Positions 25,810 to 34,392 of a stretch of 64,000 bases of DNA are shown here, piece by piece. Source of the DNA: Cylindrospermopsis curvispora GIHE-G1 (lineage in GTDB: Bacteria; Cyanobacteriota; Cyanobacteriia; Cyanobacteriales; Nostocaceae); contig NZ_CP060822.1 in the NCBI RefSeq assembly GCF_014489415.1, forward strand, positions 2,155,501 through 2,219,500, read 5' to 3'. A program made the position numbers and the translations under genes. The notes beneath the pieces are model-generated. The model searched no databases and was not told where the DNA came from. It worked only from the letters and a program-made list of their open reading frames with translations. Numbering within the stretch: position 1 is the first letter of the stretch; each line of letters starts with the position of its first letter.

Positions 25810-26683
25810 CAAAGAGACCTCTCTGGATAACATTTGTTTTGTGTCTGTTTTGATTCTTACTAACATAATTCTTCGATGGGGGTAATAGTTTTTCTCCCTT
25901 ATATTCTTTCCATCCAAGAATTCTCCTTAACCCAATCCTAAGATATTCTTCCTGAAATTCTATACTAATGGAATTTCTTCCTAACCTTTTGGCTACACAA
26001 GCAGAAGTGAAAGTTCCCGCAAATGGGTCAAGAACAATATTGGACGGATCACTACTGGCAAGAATAATCCTTTCTAACAAAGACTCAGGTTTTTGTGAGG
26101 GATGATTTTCGTATTCTTCCATCCGATATCTCACTCGGGGAAAATACCATACATTGCCTGGCACTTTCTCACTATTATATTGTCTAGGAACGGTTTTTCT
26201 ATAGTCAATTAATTTTCGTTTTGCACCAGTTTTCGCCTCTATCTTAATATCATCTGAATTGAAAATATAATTACCTTTATCCTTAACACAATAAAGGATT
26301 GGCTCATACATTGAGCCAAAGTATTTTGTTGCTTGAACTCCGGAACTGTCGTAATGCCATACTATCCTACTGAGAATGGTCATAGTTTTTCTCAGGTAAA
26401 GATCAAAGTATGGCATGGCCTGAGTGCTTGCCATAACATACATACTTCCATTAGGTTTTAATACACGTGTACACTCTTCAAGTACATTGTACACCCATGT
26501 TGCATATTTATCTTCAGATTCCCACTTGTCATAAAAATTTGAAAAACGCTTTCCTATATTATAGGGGGGATCAACAAAAATAAGGTCCACAGACTGAGAA
26601 GCAACCTGATTCGACAACGTGCTTAAAGCATCACCATGAAATAAAATGTGACCACCATGCTCGTAACGTTCAATGTTCATCAT
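25790..26683 (-). CDS. Beta-class site-specific DNA methyltransferase
   Basis: The 297-residue enzyme transfers methyl from S-adenosylmethionine to the amino group of adenine or cytosine in DNA. The catalytic motif IV, DPPYN, is at 38-42 and precedes the AdoMet-binding motif I (LDPFAGTFTSA, about 218-228). That order is the beta class, which includes CcrM/HinfI-type N6-adenine enzymes. HPSQKPESLLERII at about 194 is the usual motif X region. The target-recognition region lies in between. The stop overlaps the restriction endonuclease start by 20 nt, so the methyltransferase is translated first, which suits a protect-before-cut order. Confidence 0.92.
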   Translation of the reverse strand: MMNIERYEHGGHILFHGDALSTLSNQVASQSVDLIFVDPPYNIGKRFSNFYDKWESEDKYATWVYNVLEECTRVLKPNGSMYVMASTQAMPYFDLYLRKTMTILSRIVWHYDSSGVQATKYFGSMYEPILYCVKDKGNYIFNSDDIKIEAKTGAKRKLIDYRKTVPRQYNSEKVPGNVWYFPRVRYRMEEYENHPSQKPESLLERIILASSDPSNIVLDPFAGTFTSACVAKRLGRNSISIEFQEEYLRIGLRRILGWKEYKGEKLLPPSKNYVSKNQNRHKTNVIQRGLFDADTTA

Positions 26684-26719
26684 GTCAATAATATTCTTTC
26701 TTGCTGAACTACTTCACTG

Positions 26720-26944
26720 ATGATAGGCGATCGCCCACCAGGAAGCTGAGGGGAGGGATTTTCGAGTATATTTTACCACGATTACCCATAATGGAGCCAG
26801 GGCGATCCAGGCTAGAAACCAAGCATTGACAGGAGCAACGGTGACTCCCATCAAAATGCCACTACTTAAAGGTACTATATAGAAAAGTATAGGTTTTAAC
26901 TTTTCTTGTATTTGTTTACTCGGACTCTTCACCATCTCCAGCAT
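26720..26944 (-). pseudogene. lnt 5'-end fragment (75 codons) in repeat copy B
   Basis: The frame is the same as the start of the full lnt gene (KPILFYIVPLSSGILMGVTV) with one changed residue near its end (CWWA to SWWA), then runs into unrelated sequence and stops. It starts 29 nt inside the gyrA 3' end. It could yield a truncated membrane peptide but cannot be a functional acyltransferase. Confidence 0.88.
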
Positions 26945-27048
26945 CGGGGGGAACCACTGCTACTCCAGTAATTGCGTCATCTTCATCTAGTTTTTGCACT
27001 CTCACACCTGTAGCTGTGCGGGACTGGATAGAAATGGCATTGATTGAC
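26720..27048. repeat. Long direct repeat, copy B (lnt 5' fragment plus gyrA 3' end)
   Basis: Partner of 24347-24674. Here gyrA is intact and the lnt part (frame 26944 downward, [10 protein letters not shown]...) breaks off after 75 codons at the junction with the insert. Confidence 0.96.
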
Positions 27049-29519
27049 TGACGAATGATTATACCACGATTGGTGGCCATCATGATTTCCTCGTCAGGGT
27101 TAACTATACGCAAAGTTGCTAGTTGGTCTTTGGTTTTGCGGTTTTTGAATTTCGTCGCTGTAAGTCCCTGACCTGCTCGGTTCTGAAGTCTAAATTGTCC
27201 CACTGGCACTCGCTTACCATAACCTCCTATGGTAATAATTAGTACCCATGGACCTAAGATATTAGCTGGTTCACCAGTAGCTATCTCAATATTAGAGGTT
27301 TCTTCAATATTGTCGCTGAGTTCCTCAACTTCCGTGGGTTCTTCTTCCATTTCCGTATCTGTGTTCAAGGTGTTAAGAATTGCAGCAGGCAATATATCCA
27401 TACCAATCAATTCATCTCCCGTTTTCAGTTTCATGGACTTAACTCCACGGGTAGCCCTACCTAGAGGACGCATTTGATCATTATCACAGCGGAAGTGAAT
27501 GGCCATTCCCTGTCTTGAACCAATCATGACACTATCTTCCGGTTTAGCTCGTCTTACCCATCGTAGTTGATCTCCCTCTTCTAGGGATATAGCTATTAAT
27601 CCATTAGCGCGAATATGGCTGAATGCTTCCAGGGCGGTTTTTTTGATGTTACCCCCCTTAGTCAACATAACTAAATATTCTTCACTGCTAAATTCGCTTA
27701 CGGATACAATCGAAGTAATTTTCTCTTCCTTGGGTATAGGTAACATCTGAACAATGGGTGTACCCCTGCTAGTGCGTGAACCCTCTGGTATTTGATAGGC
27801 TTTGAGACTATACACCACACCCCTATCACTAAAAAATAAAACACTGTCATGATCACAGCAAGTTAAGAAATGCTCAATAGTATCATCATCCTTAACTTTA
27901 GCTCCCGCCTTACCTCTGGTAGCTCGATTTTGCGCTTCAAAGGTACTAACTGGCATCCGCTTGATGTAGCCTTGCTGCGTCAGCAGAATTAGAACCTTTT
28001 CATTGGCAATTAGATCAATATCATCTATTTCCCCTTCTGCATGGGTAATAGTTGTGCGTCTGGGTGTGGCAAACTGGGTCTTAATTTGCCCAGCTTCAGT
28101 CTCGATAATTTCTAGTACTCTTTCTCGTCTGTCTAAAATATCCCGTAGGTCAGTAATTTGTAACTGCAATTCTTCGTGTTCCAAGCGAATTTTATCTGCT
28201 TCTAAAGCTGTTAATCTTCGTAGCTGCATCTGTAGTATCGCATCTGCTTGAACCTCTGATAGACCATAGCTATTAATTAATTCTCCTTTAGCAGTGGGCG
28301 CATCTGGAGCACTTCTAATTAGAGTAATAATTGAATCTAAATGGGCAAGCGCAATTAATAAACCCTGTAATAAATGGTCTCTTTCCTCAGCCTTTCTGAG
28401 TTGGTAACGAGTACGTCTATTAATTGTTTCTATGCGAAAATCCAGAAATACCGTGAGAAAATTCTTGAGAGTTAGTATTTGAGGTTCTCCATTTACCAAA
28501 GCCAACATATTGGCACCAAAATTGGTTTGTAACGGAGTTTGTTTATAAAGGTTATTTAATACTACACGAGGATAGGAATCGCGTTTTAGTTCAATAACAA
28601 TGCGCATACCATCGCGATCGCTCTCATCTCGAATGTCCGCAATTCCCTCAATTTTCTTATCATTAACCAACTCAGCGATTTTTTCAATTAATGCTGCTTT
28701 ATTAGTTTGGTAGGGTAATTCAGTAATAATGATTGCTTCTCTTTCCGGTCGGTTACGTTGTTGAATGGTTTCAATTGTAGCCACACCCCGCATGGTAATT
28801 GATCCTCTACCGGTGGTGTAAGCTTCCTTAATGGCTGACGTTCCTAGAATTTGCGCCCCTGTGGGAAAATCGGGACCGTGAACATACTGCATTAACTGAG
28901 TATCTGTTATTTCCGGATTATGAATCAGTGCTACCAATCCATCTATTAGTTCTCCCAAATTATGGGGAGGAATATTAGTCGCCATTCCCACAGCAATTCC
29001 CGAGGAACCATTGAGCAGTAACTGGGGAATTCGGGAAGGTAAAACGGTTGGTTCTTGTTGGGAACCATCAAAGTTATCAATAAAATCAACAGTTTCTGAC
29101 TCAATATCTTGTAACAGAGAGGAACTGGTTAAAGCTTGAAGACGACATTCCGTATATCGCATCGCCGCTGGTGGATCATTGTCAATCGATCCAAAGTTAC
29201 CATGACCATTAATCAGAGGCGATCGCATGGAAAAATCTTGTGCCATTCGCACCAGAGCATCATATACAGCGGTGTCACCATGGGGGTGATATTTACCCAG
29301 TACTTCTCCCACCACACGAGCGCATTTTCTAAAGGGGCGATCATGTAATAAACCTAGTTCGTGCATGGCATAGAGGATGCGGCGGTGTACAGGTTTAAGA
29401 CCATCCCTAGCGTCTGGTAGCGCCCGACCGACAATGACGCTCATAGCGTATTCTAGGTAAGATTGTGACATCTCTTGTCGTAAATCGGTCGGGATAATCC
29501 TCTCCTGTGAGGTTGTCAT
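26916..29519 (-). CDS. gyrA: DNA gyrase subunit A
   Basis: The 867-residue protein introduces negative supercoils with GyrB. The breakage-reunion domain starts [38 protein letters not shown], with the catalytic Tyr at residue 122 ([10 protein letters not shown]). The quinolone-region loop reads GDTAVYD (Thr at the E. coli Ser83 position). The C-terminal beta-pinwheel begins about residue 500; the GyrA-box region is a variant ([10 protein letters not shown]). A long acidic insert follows about residue 730 ([21 protein letters not shown]). Ribosome site TTTGGAG lies upstream of ATG 29517-29519. The 3' end lies in direct repeat copy B. gyrB is not in the window. Confidence 0.97.
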   Translation of the reverse strand: MTTSQERIIPTDLRQEMSQSYLEYAMSVIVGRALPDARDGLKPVHRRILYAMHELGLLHDRPFRKCARVVGEVLGKYHPHGDTAVYDALVRMAQDFSMRSPLINGHGNFGSIDNDPPAAMRYTECRLQALTSSSLLQDIESETVDFIDNFDGSQQEPTVLPSRIPQLLLNGSSGIAVGMATNIPPHNLGELIDGLVALIHNPEITDTQLMQYVHGPDFPTGAQILGTSAIKEAYTTGRGSITMRGVATIETIQQRNRPEREAIIITELPYQTNKAALIEKIAELVNDKKIEGIADIRDESDRDGMRIVIELKRDSYPRVVLNNLYKQTPLQTNFGANMLALVNGEPQILTLKNFLTVFLDFRIETINRRTRYQLRKAEERDHLLQGLLIALAHLDSIITLIRSAPDAPTAKGELINSYGLSEVQADAILQMQLRRLTALEADKIRLEHEELQLQITDLRDILDRRERVLEIIETEAGQIKTQFATPRRTTITHAEGEIDDIDLIANEKVLILLTQQGYIKRMPVSTFEAQNRATRGKAGAKVKDDDTIEHFLTCCDHDSVLFFSDRGVVYSLKAYQIPEGSRTSRGTPIVQMLPIPKEEKITSIVSVSEFSSEEYLVMLTKGGNIKKTALEAFSHIRANGLIAISLEEGDQLRWVRRAKPEDSVMIGSRQGMAIHFRCDNDQMRPLGRATRGVKSMKLKTGDELIGMDILPAAILNTLNTDTEMEEEPTEVEELSDNIEETSNIEIATGEPANILGPWVLIITIGGYGKRVPVGQFRLQNRAGQGLTATKFKNRKTKDQLATLRIVNPDEEIMMATNRGIIIRQSINAISIQSRTATGVRVQKLDEDDAITGVAVVPPDAGDGEESE

Positions 29520-29593
29520 AGACTTTAAAACTCCAAAAATCCTAGATTTTAACCTGGTTAGTTGACAAAATGCAAAATTACTTCCAACTAATT

Positions 29594-29622
29594 TTGAAAA
29601 GTTGTCATGTTTCAGCTATAAT
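29594..29622 (+). promoter_or_regulatory. Consensus sigma70-type promoter, divergent from gyrA
   Basis: TTGAAA (29594-29599), a 17-nt spacer and TATAAT (29617-29622) form a near-consensus promoter on the plus strand. It would start transcription near 29630, about 390 nt before the histone-deacetylase-like gene. Confidence 0.6.
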
Positions 29623-29629
29623 TCTAACA

Positions 29630-30016
29630 CATTGTTGCTAAAACTTGTGGTCAAAATGGCTCAACTCGGGTATTATATCATTAAACATCATCAAAAGGTA
29701 ATAATAGACAATAGGGAATAGTTAAGAGCGAACATGGCATAAGAATAGGTGTAGCCCATGGGTCGGAAAAACCCTATATTTATTTTTCGTTAATTTTAAC
29801 CGTATAATTCCGGAATGTAGAGTTTATCAAGAGTTTATAATTAGAATGTTGTTCCATAGGAAATTGAGTTTTAATGCTAGGAAAAATCCCAGTTAAACAA
29901 ACGGTTCCCCCAGTTAGTATAGAGTTCGGAGGGTGAAGACACTACGTTTCACCAAAAAACATGCTATGTAAGTTAATCTTAGATAATAGAACCTGAGTAT
30001 TTTTCTTTCCCCGTCC
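29630..30016 (+). other. Non-coding leader or small-RNA region after the promoter
   Basis: No convincing gene is visible. A weak GGGT...ACCC hairpin followed by a T-rich tract lies about 29759-29790 and could end a short transcript. A second GC-richer patch (about 29910-29960) contains GTTCGGAGGGTGAAGAC. Either a long 5' leader or a roughly 150-nt small RNA would explain the strong promoter. Confidence 0.3.
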
Positions 30017-30925
30017 ATGTTACCAGTCATCTATTCTCCAGAATTTTTAGACCATCAAACTGGGAGCTATCACCCAGAAAGACCAGAAAGGTTAACAGCA
30101 ATTGTCCAGTCTTTGAAAACGGCAGAATTTGCCCAGAAAATCCAGTGGTTATCTCCCACACCGGTTAATCCCCAGTTAATGTCTTGGATAGAAATGGCCC
30201 ATAGTCCGAATTATATTCATAAACTGGCACGGATAGCTAGTCAAGGAGGATATTTGGATGGAGATACTCCCATTTCTCCCCGTAGTTATGATGTAGCTTT
30301 ATTAGCCGTCAGTGCCTGGTTAGATGGGATAAATCAGGTATTGATTGAGAAAAACCCGGCCTTTGTCCTGGCACGTCCACCTGGACACCACGCCGAAAGT
30401 AGTATGGGTATGGGATTCTGTTTATTGTCTAATGCTGCTATTTCTGCCCTATATGCTTTAAAACAACCAGGAATTAATCGAGTTGCCATTTTAGACTGGG
30501 ATGTACATCATGGCAATGGTACCCAATCCATAGTGGAGGGCTATCGAGAAATTGCCTATTGTTCCCTACATCAGTATCCTGCTTATCCAGGAACGGGGAA
30601 AGCCACGGAAAATGGCTTCCATCAAAATGTTTTAAATTTACCCTTATCACCTGGTAGTGATATTAATGATTATCAACCCCTATGGAAATCTCAAATCCTA
30701 CCGTTTTTAAAAAGTTTCAACCCAGATATATTAATTATTAGTGCTGGTTATGACGCAGTAGAAAATGATCCCCTAGCCAGTATCCGGTTGCAACCGGAGG
30801 ATTTTGGCTTATTTACTCAGTATTGCCTAGGTGTTACCCGAAAAATTCTCTTTGGTTTAGAAGGTGGTTATGATTTGGAATCCTTGTCTAAATCAGTTAG
30901 ATCCACTATGGCTGCTTGTCTATGA
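30017..30925 (+). CDS. Histone deacetylase family (AcuC/APAH-like) deacetylase
   Basis: This 302-residue zinc hydrolase has the arginase/deacetylase fold. Start YSPEFLDHQTGSYHPERPERL, RPPGHHAESSMGMGFCLLSNAAISA with the His-His charge relay, DWDVHHGNGTQ with Asp/His zinc ligands, and SAGYDAVENDPLAS with the second Asp. Substrates could be acetyl-lysine proteins, acetylpolyamines or other amides; sequence alone does not say. The start is ATG 30017 after a 390-nt region that may be its leader. It is followed by a small membrane protein gene on the same strand, 237 nt away. Confidence 0.9.
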   Translation: MLPVIYSPEFLDHQTGSYHPERPERLTAIVQSLKTAEFAQKIQWLSPTPVNPQLMSWIEMAHSPNYIHKLARIASQGGYLDGDTPISPRSYDVALLAVSAWLDGINQVLIEKNPAFVLARPPGHHAESSMGMGFCLLSNAAISALYALKQPGINRVAILDWDVHHGNGTQSIVEGYREIAYCSLHQYPAYPGTGKATENGFHQNVLNLPLSPGSDINDYQPLWKSQILPFLKSFNPDILIISAGYDAVENDPLASIRLQPEDFGLFTQYCLGVTRKILFGLEGGYDLESLSKSVRSTMAACL

Positions 30926-31162
30926 GTTCCCATACCGCTTGTAAACCCCACGGATGGATTATGAATGTGGGATATGGTTTTAGAGACGGGGAACTTTTGG
31001 CAAAAAAAGATAAATTTCTTCACAAAAGAGGTAATTAGCTAAAGTTTTGTTAAGATATGATTACTGGGGAACTTAATTAGCAAAATCTGGCTACCAGAGT
31101 GTGAATCCATAAATAGCACTACATGGCACAAGTAATCCCATAATGTTTCTGAAGGTGAACCC

Positions 31163-31300
31163 ATGACCACCTATATTTTATTCGATAGGGCCCTATATAT
31201 GTTAACTAACGCCTATTTACTTTCGGTAATTGCTTTAATTCTGCTCTCTGGTATAGGTTTAGCACTGATTGAAACCATCGAGAAAACAGTAGAACATTAA
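31163..31300 (+). CDS. Small single-span membrane protein (45 residues)
   Basis: ATG 31163 to TAA 31298-31300 encodes MTTYILFDRALYMLTNAYLL followed by SVIALILLSGIGLALIETIEK and a short charged tail. One clear membrane helix spans about residues 17-37, with a charged, probably cytoplasmic or stromal, C-terminus. AAGGTGA at 31152-31158 is a good ribosome binding site at a suitable distance. This size and layout is typical of the small subunits of cyanobacterial photosynthetic or NDH-1 complexes, but I cannot match it to a named one (PetM, PsaM, PsbX, Ycf12 and PsaX differ). Confidence 0.6.
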   Translation: MTTYILFDRALYMLTNAYLLSVIALILLSGIGLALIETIEKTVEH

Positions 31301-31349
31301 ATTTAGCTCAATACCACATCCTAGCTAGATCTATTGGGGATATGGATAC

Positions 31350-31420
31350 TTGACACTCCCCGGTCTAAAGACACGGGGATTCTACTTAACCTCAAGGGTT
31401 TTCAACCTTTGTTCTTATAA
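31350..31420 (-). mobile_element. Solo TnpB/IS605-type right end (omegaRNA 3' module)
   Basis: On the minus strand bases 31382-31350 read GAATCCCC, a hairpin with TTTA loop, then GGGGAGTGTCAA, the plan of IS200/IS605-family right ends and of the TnpB guide-RNA 3' end. A second small hairpin (GGTT/AACC, 31397-31407) lies 5' to it, as in longer TnpB RNAs. No tnpB frame is nearby. If functional as RNA, the guide would be the minus-strand sequence at about 31349-31334. It sits between the 45-residue gene and murF. Confidence 0.65.
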
Positions 31421-31467
31421 TATTGTATGATCAACGGAATTAACTGCTGGTTATACCCCTAGTCCCT

Positions 31468-32823
31468 ATGACTGTTACGGCCACTTTGTCCCAATTAGCT
31501 GCTGTTCTCTCAGCTTCTCTCGTAAATATACCTTCATCCAGCCTTTCTCAAATTATTGTGGGTATTCAAACAGATACCAGGGTGTTGCAACCGGGTGAAG
31601 TTTTTCTAGCCCTAGGAGGTGAAAAATTTGATGGACACCAGTTTGTCGAAATGGCGATCGCCCGAGGTGCTATTGCTGCTATTGTAGATTATACTTACAA
31701 TTATCATAATTTACCTGTAATAAAAGTATCAAATACTTTAAATGCATACCAGGAACTGGCTAAATGGTGGAGAGGTCAGTTTGGGATTCCTGTAATTGGA
31801 GTGACTGGGTCAGTGGGTAAAACCACAACCAAGGAGTTAATTGCGGCGGTATTGGGGACAACAGGAAAAGTTCACAAAACCCATGGAAATTTCAATAATG
31901 AAATTGGTGTTCCTAAAACCTTATTGGAATTATCTCAGGGGGATGATTTTGCTGTGATAGAAATGGCTATGCGAGGGAGAGGGCAAATTGCAGAACTAAC
32001 CCATATCGCTAAACCGAATATAGGTGTAATTACTAATGTGGGAACAGCACATATTGAATTACTAGGTTCGGAACAGGCGATCGCTGAAGCTAAATGTGAG
32101 CTATTGGAGGAAATGTCTAATGATAGTGTGGCGGTTCTTAATTATGATAATCCCCTATTAATGGCTACTGCTAAGCAGGTGTGGTCGGGTGAAGTAATTA
32201 CTTATGGATTTTCTGGAGGAGATATTCAAGGGAAGTTAGTGGATTATCAAAAGATAGAAGTAGGGGGAATGACTTTACCCTTACCCCTAGCTGGAGTTCA
32301 TAATGGGAGTAATTTTTTAGCAGCACTAGCAGTGGCTAAAGTATTAGATGTGGATTGGAAACTGTTAGAAGCTGGAATAAACGTGACTATGCCACAAGGG
32401 CGATCGCAAAGTTGGAAGTTGCCCAGGGACATTATGATTTTAGATGAAACCTATAATGCTGCGCCAGAAGCAATGTTAGCAGCTTTAGAGCTATTAGCAC
32501 AGACTCCTGGAAAGAGAAAAATTGCTGTTTTGGGTGCTATGAAAGAATTGGGAGAAAGATCCACTAAACTGCATCAACAAGTGGGGGAAACAGTAAAAAA
32601 ATTGAACCTGGATGGTTTATTAGTTTTAGTCGATGGTCCAGATGCAGAAACAATTGTCACTAGTGCTCAGGGGATACCCTGCGAACGTTGTCATAACCAT
32701 AGTGATTTGGTTTCCCTATTAAAAACCTATGTACAACCAGGCGATCGCCTATTATTTAAAGCTGCTCATTCGGTTGGATTAGAAAAAGTTGTTCAGCAAT
32801 TCTGCGGGGAGATAAATTCTTAG
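31468..32823 (+). CDS. murF: UDP-N-acetylmuramoyl-tripeptide:D-Ala-D-Ala ligase
   Basis: The 451-residue Mur ligase adds D-Ala-D-Ala to the UDP-MurNAc tripeptide in the cytoplasm. The N-terminal substrate domain has GIQTDTRVLQPGEVFLALGGEKFDGH. The ATP-binding P-loop is GVTGSVGKTTTKEL (about 111-124), followed by THGNFNNEIGVPKTLLEL, the carbamoyl-lysine-type region, and LDETYNAAPEAMLAAL in the C-terminal domain. Length and motifs are normal. The upstream 167 nt contain the solo TnpB-type right end. The gene is followed 33 nt later by the photolyase on the same strand, possibly co-transcribed. Confidence 0.96.
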   Translation: MTVTATLSQLAAVLSASLVNIPSSSLSQIIVGIQTDTRVLQPGEVFLALGGEKFDGHQFVEMAIARGAIAAIVDYTYNYHNLPVIKVSNTLNAYQELAKWWRGQFGIPVIGVTGSVGKTTTKELIAAVLGTTGKVHKTHGNFNNEIGVPKTLLELSQGDDFAVIEMAMRGRGQIAELTHIAKPNIGVITNVGTAHIELLGSEQAIAEAKCELLEEMSNDSVAVLNYDNPLLMATAKQVWSGEVITYGFSGGDIQGKLVDYQKIEVGGMTLPLPLAGVHNGSNFLAALAVAKVLDVDWKLLEAGINVTMPQGRSQSWKLPRDIMILDETYNAAPEAMLAALELLAQTPGKRKIAVLGAMKELGERSTKLHQQVGETVKKLNLDGLLVLVDGPDAETIVTSAQGIPCERCHNHSDLVSLLKTYVQPGDRLLFKAAHSVGLEKVVQQFCGEINS

Positions 32824-32856
32824 TACTGGCCAGATTTATGAAAGCGGGTTGAAAAA

Positions 32857-34392
32857 ATGACCATCGGAATTTGGATTTTAGGAGATCAACTCAGTTTTCA
32901 CCACCCAGGTTTACAAGAGTTGACCATACAACGTCACCAGACCTCGATTATTCTCATCGAATCCATGGCCTACGCCCAGGAACGTCCCTACCACCGTCAA
33001 AAACTGGTGTTGGTATGGTCAGCAATGCGCCATTTTGCCCGGGAACTGGGCCAGCAGGGATGGCAAGTTACCTATGAGATAGCTCCTGAGTTCTCCAGTG
33101 CCCTGACTAACTGGCAACAAACCCATAGTATTACTGAACTATGGATCATGGAACCAAGCGATCGCCCTTTCATCCAATTTATCAATCAGCTGAACCTAAC
33201 CTGTCCCATCCACTGGTTACCCAATAACCTATTCTTATGGAAAGAATCAGAATTTATCCAATGGGCCCAGGGACGCAAGCGATTACTTTTGGAAGACTTT
33301 TACCGGGAGGGGCGCAAGCGGTTTAATGTATTAATGGAAGAGGGTAAACCCGTTGGTGGGCAGTGGAACTTAGATAAACAGAATCGCAAACCACCAAAGA
33401 AGGGTCTCGCATCTCCCCCTGCTCTTTGGTTCCCTCCTGACCCTACCACCCAAGCGGTAATTACCCATGTGCGTAACCACTTTCCCCATGGTTATGGAGA
33501 GGTGGACACTTTTAGATGGGCAGTGACCCGATCCCAGGCCCGCAAGGTTTTATCCCACTTTCTGGAAACCCGCTTACCGAATTTTGGTCCTTACCAAGAT
33601 GCTATGGTGACGGGTGAAGACACTCTATGGCATGCCCTCCTATCCCCCTATCTGAACCTGGGTTTACTGCACCCTATGGAAGTAATTCAAGCTGTCCAAG
33701 AAGAATACAACAGACACCAGCTAAATCTCAATAGTGTGGAGGGGTTCGTCCGGCAAATTTTGGGGTGGCGTGAGTACATGCGCGGAGTATATATCTACCA
33801 AAGCCAAACAGACCCTGACTATACTCAGCGTAACTGGTTTAACCACAATCAACCTCTACCTCATTGGTTTTGGACAGGAAAAACAGATTTAAACTGCCTA
33901 CATCAGACCCTGGAGCAAATATACGATACTGGCTATGCCCATCACATCCAAAGGTTGATGATATTAAGCAATTTTAATCTAATCTTAGGAACTTCACCTC
34001 AGTATGTAGTGGACTGGTTTCACGCTGTTTTTATTGATGCCCATGATTGGGTTATGCAAACTAACGTCATAGGTATGGGTTTATTTGCTGATGGGGGATT
34101 ATTAGCTTCCAAGCCATATGCTGCTTCAGCAAACTACATTAATAAAATGAGCAATTATTGTGTCGGGTGTGTCTACAATCCCAAAACCAGAACCGGTGAG
34201 GGCGCATGTCCCTTTAACTTCCTTTATTGGGATTTTTTAGCCCGTCACCGACAAAAACTCCAGTCCCAAGGGCGACTAAATTTAATCCTATCCCAGTTAG
34301 ATCGAATTCCTCCTGAAGAATTAGCCATGATGCAAAACCAGTCCGATGCGTACAGATTAAATCATCTTGGTCTTCCTAATGTAGTAATATAG
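32857..34392 (+). CDS. FeS-type bacterial cryptochrome/photolyase
   Basis: A 511-residue photolyase of the iron-sulfur group (CryPro/FeS-BCP, like Agrobacterium PhrB, a (6-4) photolyase). The N-terminal alpha/beta domain (WILGDQLSFHHP, ESMAYAQERPYHRQKLVLVWSAMRHFA) precedes a helical FAD domain. Four cysteines, at residues about 347, 435, 438 and 451, match the spacing (88, 3, 13) of the [4Fe-4S] cluster ligands I recall for PhrB. The last three lie in NYCVGCVYNPKTRTGEGACPF. It repairs UV damage in DNA using light. The 3' end overlaps the convergent SagB-type gene by 31 nt. Confidence 0.92.
   Translation: MTIGIWILGDQLSFHHPGLQELTIQRHQTSIILIESMAYAQERPYHRQKLVLVWSAMRHFARELGQQGWQVTYEIAPEFSSALTNWQQTHSITELWIMEPSDRPFIQFINQLNLTCPIHWLPNNLFLWKESEFIQWAQGRKRLLLEDFYREGRKRFNVLMEEGKPVGGQWNLDKQNRKPPKKGLASPPALWFPPDPTTQAVITHVRNHFPHGYGEVDTFRWAVTRSQARKVLSHFLETRLPNFGPYQDAMVTGEDTLWHALLSPYLNLGLLHPMEVIQAVQEEYNRHQLNLNSVEGFVRQILGWREYMRGVYIYQSQTDPDYTQRNWFNHNQPLPHWFWTGKTDLNCLHQTLEQIYDTGYAHHIQRLMILSNFNLILGTSPQYVVDWFHAVFIDAHDWVMQTNVIGMGLFADGGLLASKPYAASANYINKMSNYCVGCVYNPKTRTGEGACPFNFLYWDFLARHRQKLQSQGRLNLILSQLDRIPPEELAMMQNQSDAYRLNHLGLPNVVI

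Noticed and set aside
25810-25917. Longer start for the restriction endonuclease
   Set aside because: It would overlap the methyltransferase gene by 128 nt; the ATG at 25809 gives a normal 20-nt overlap and begins with a family-like helix.
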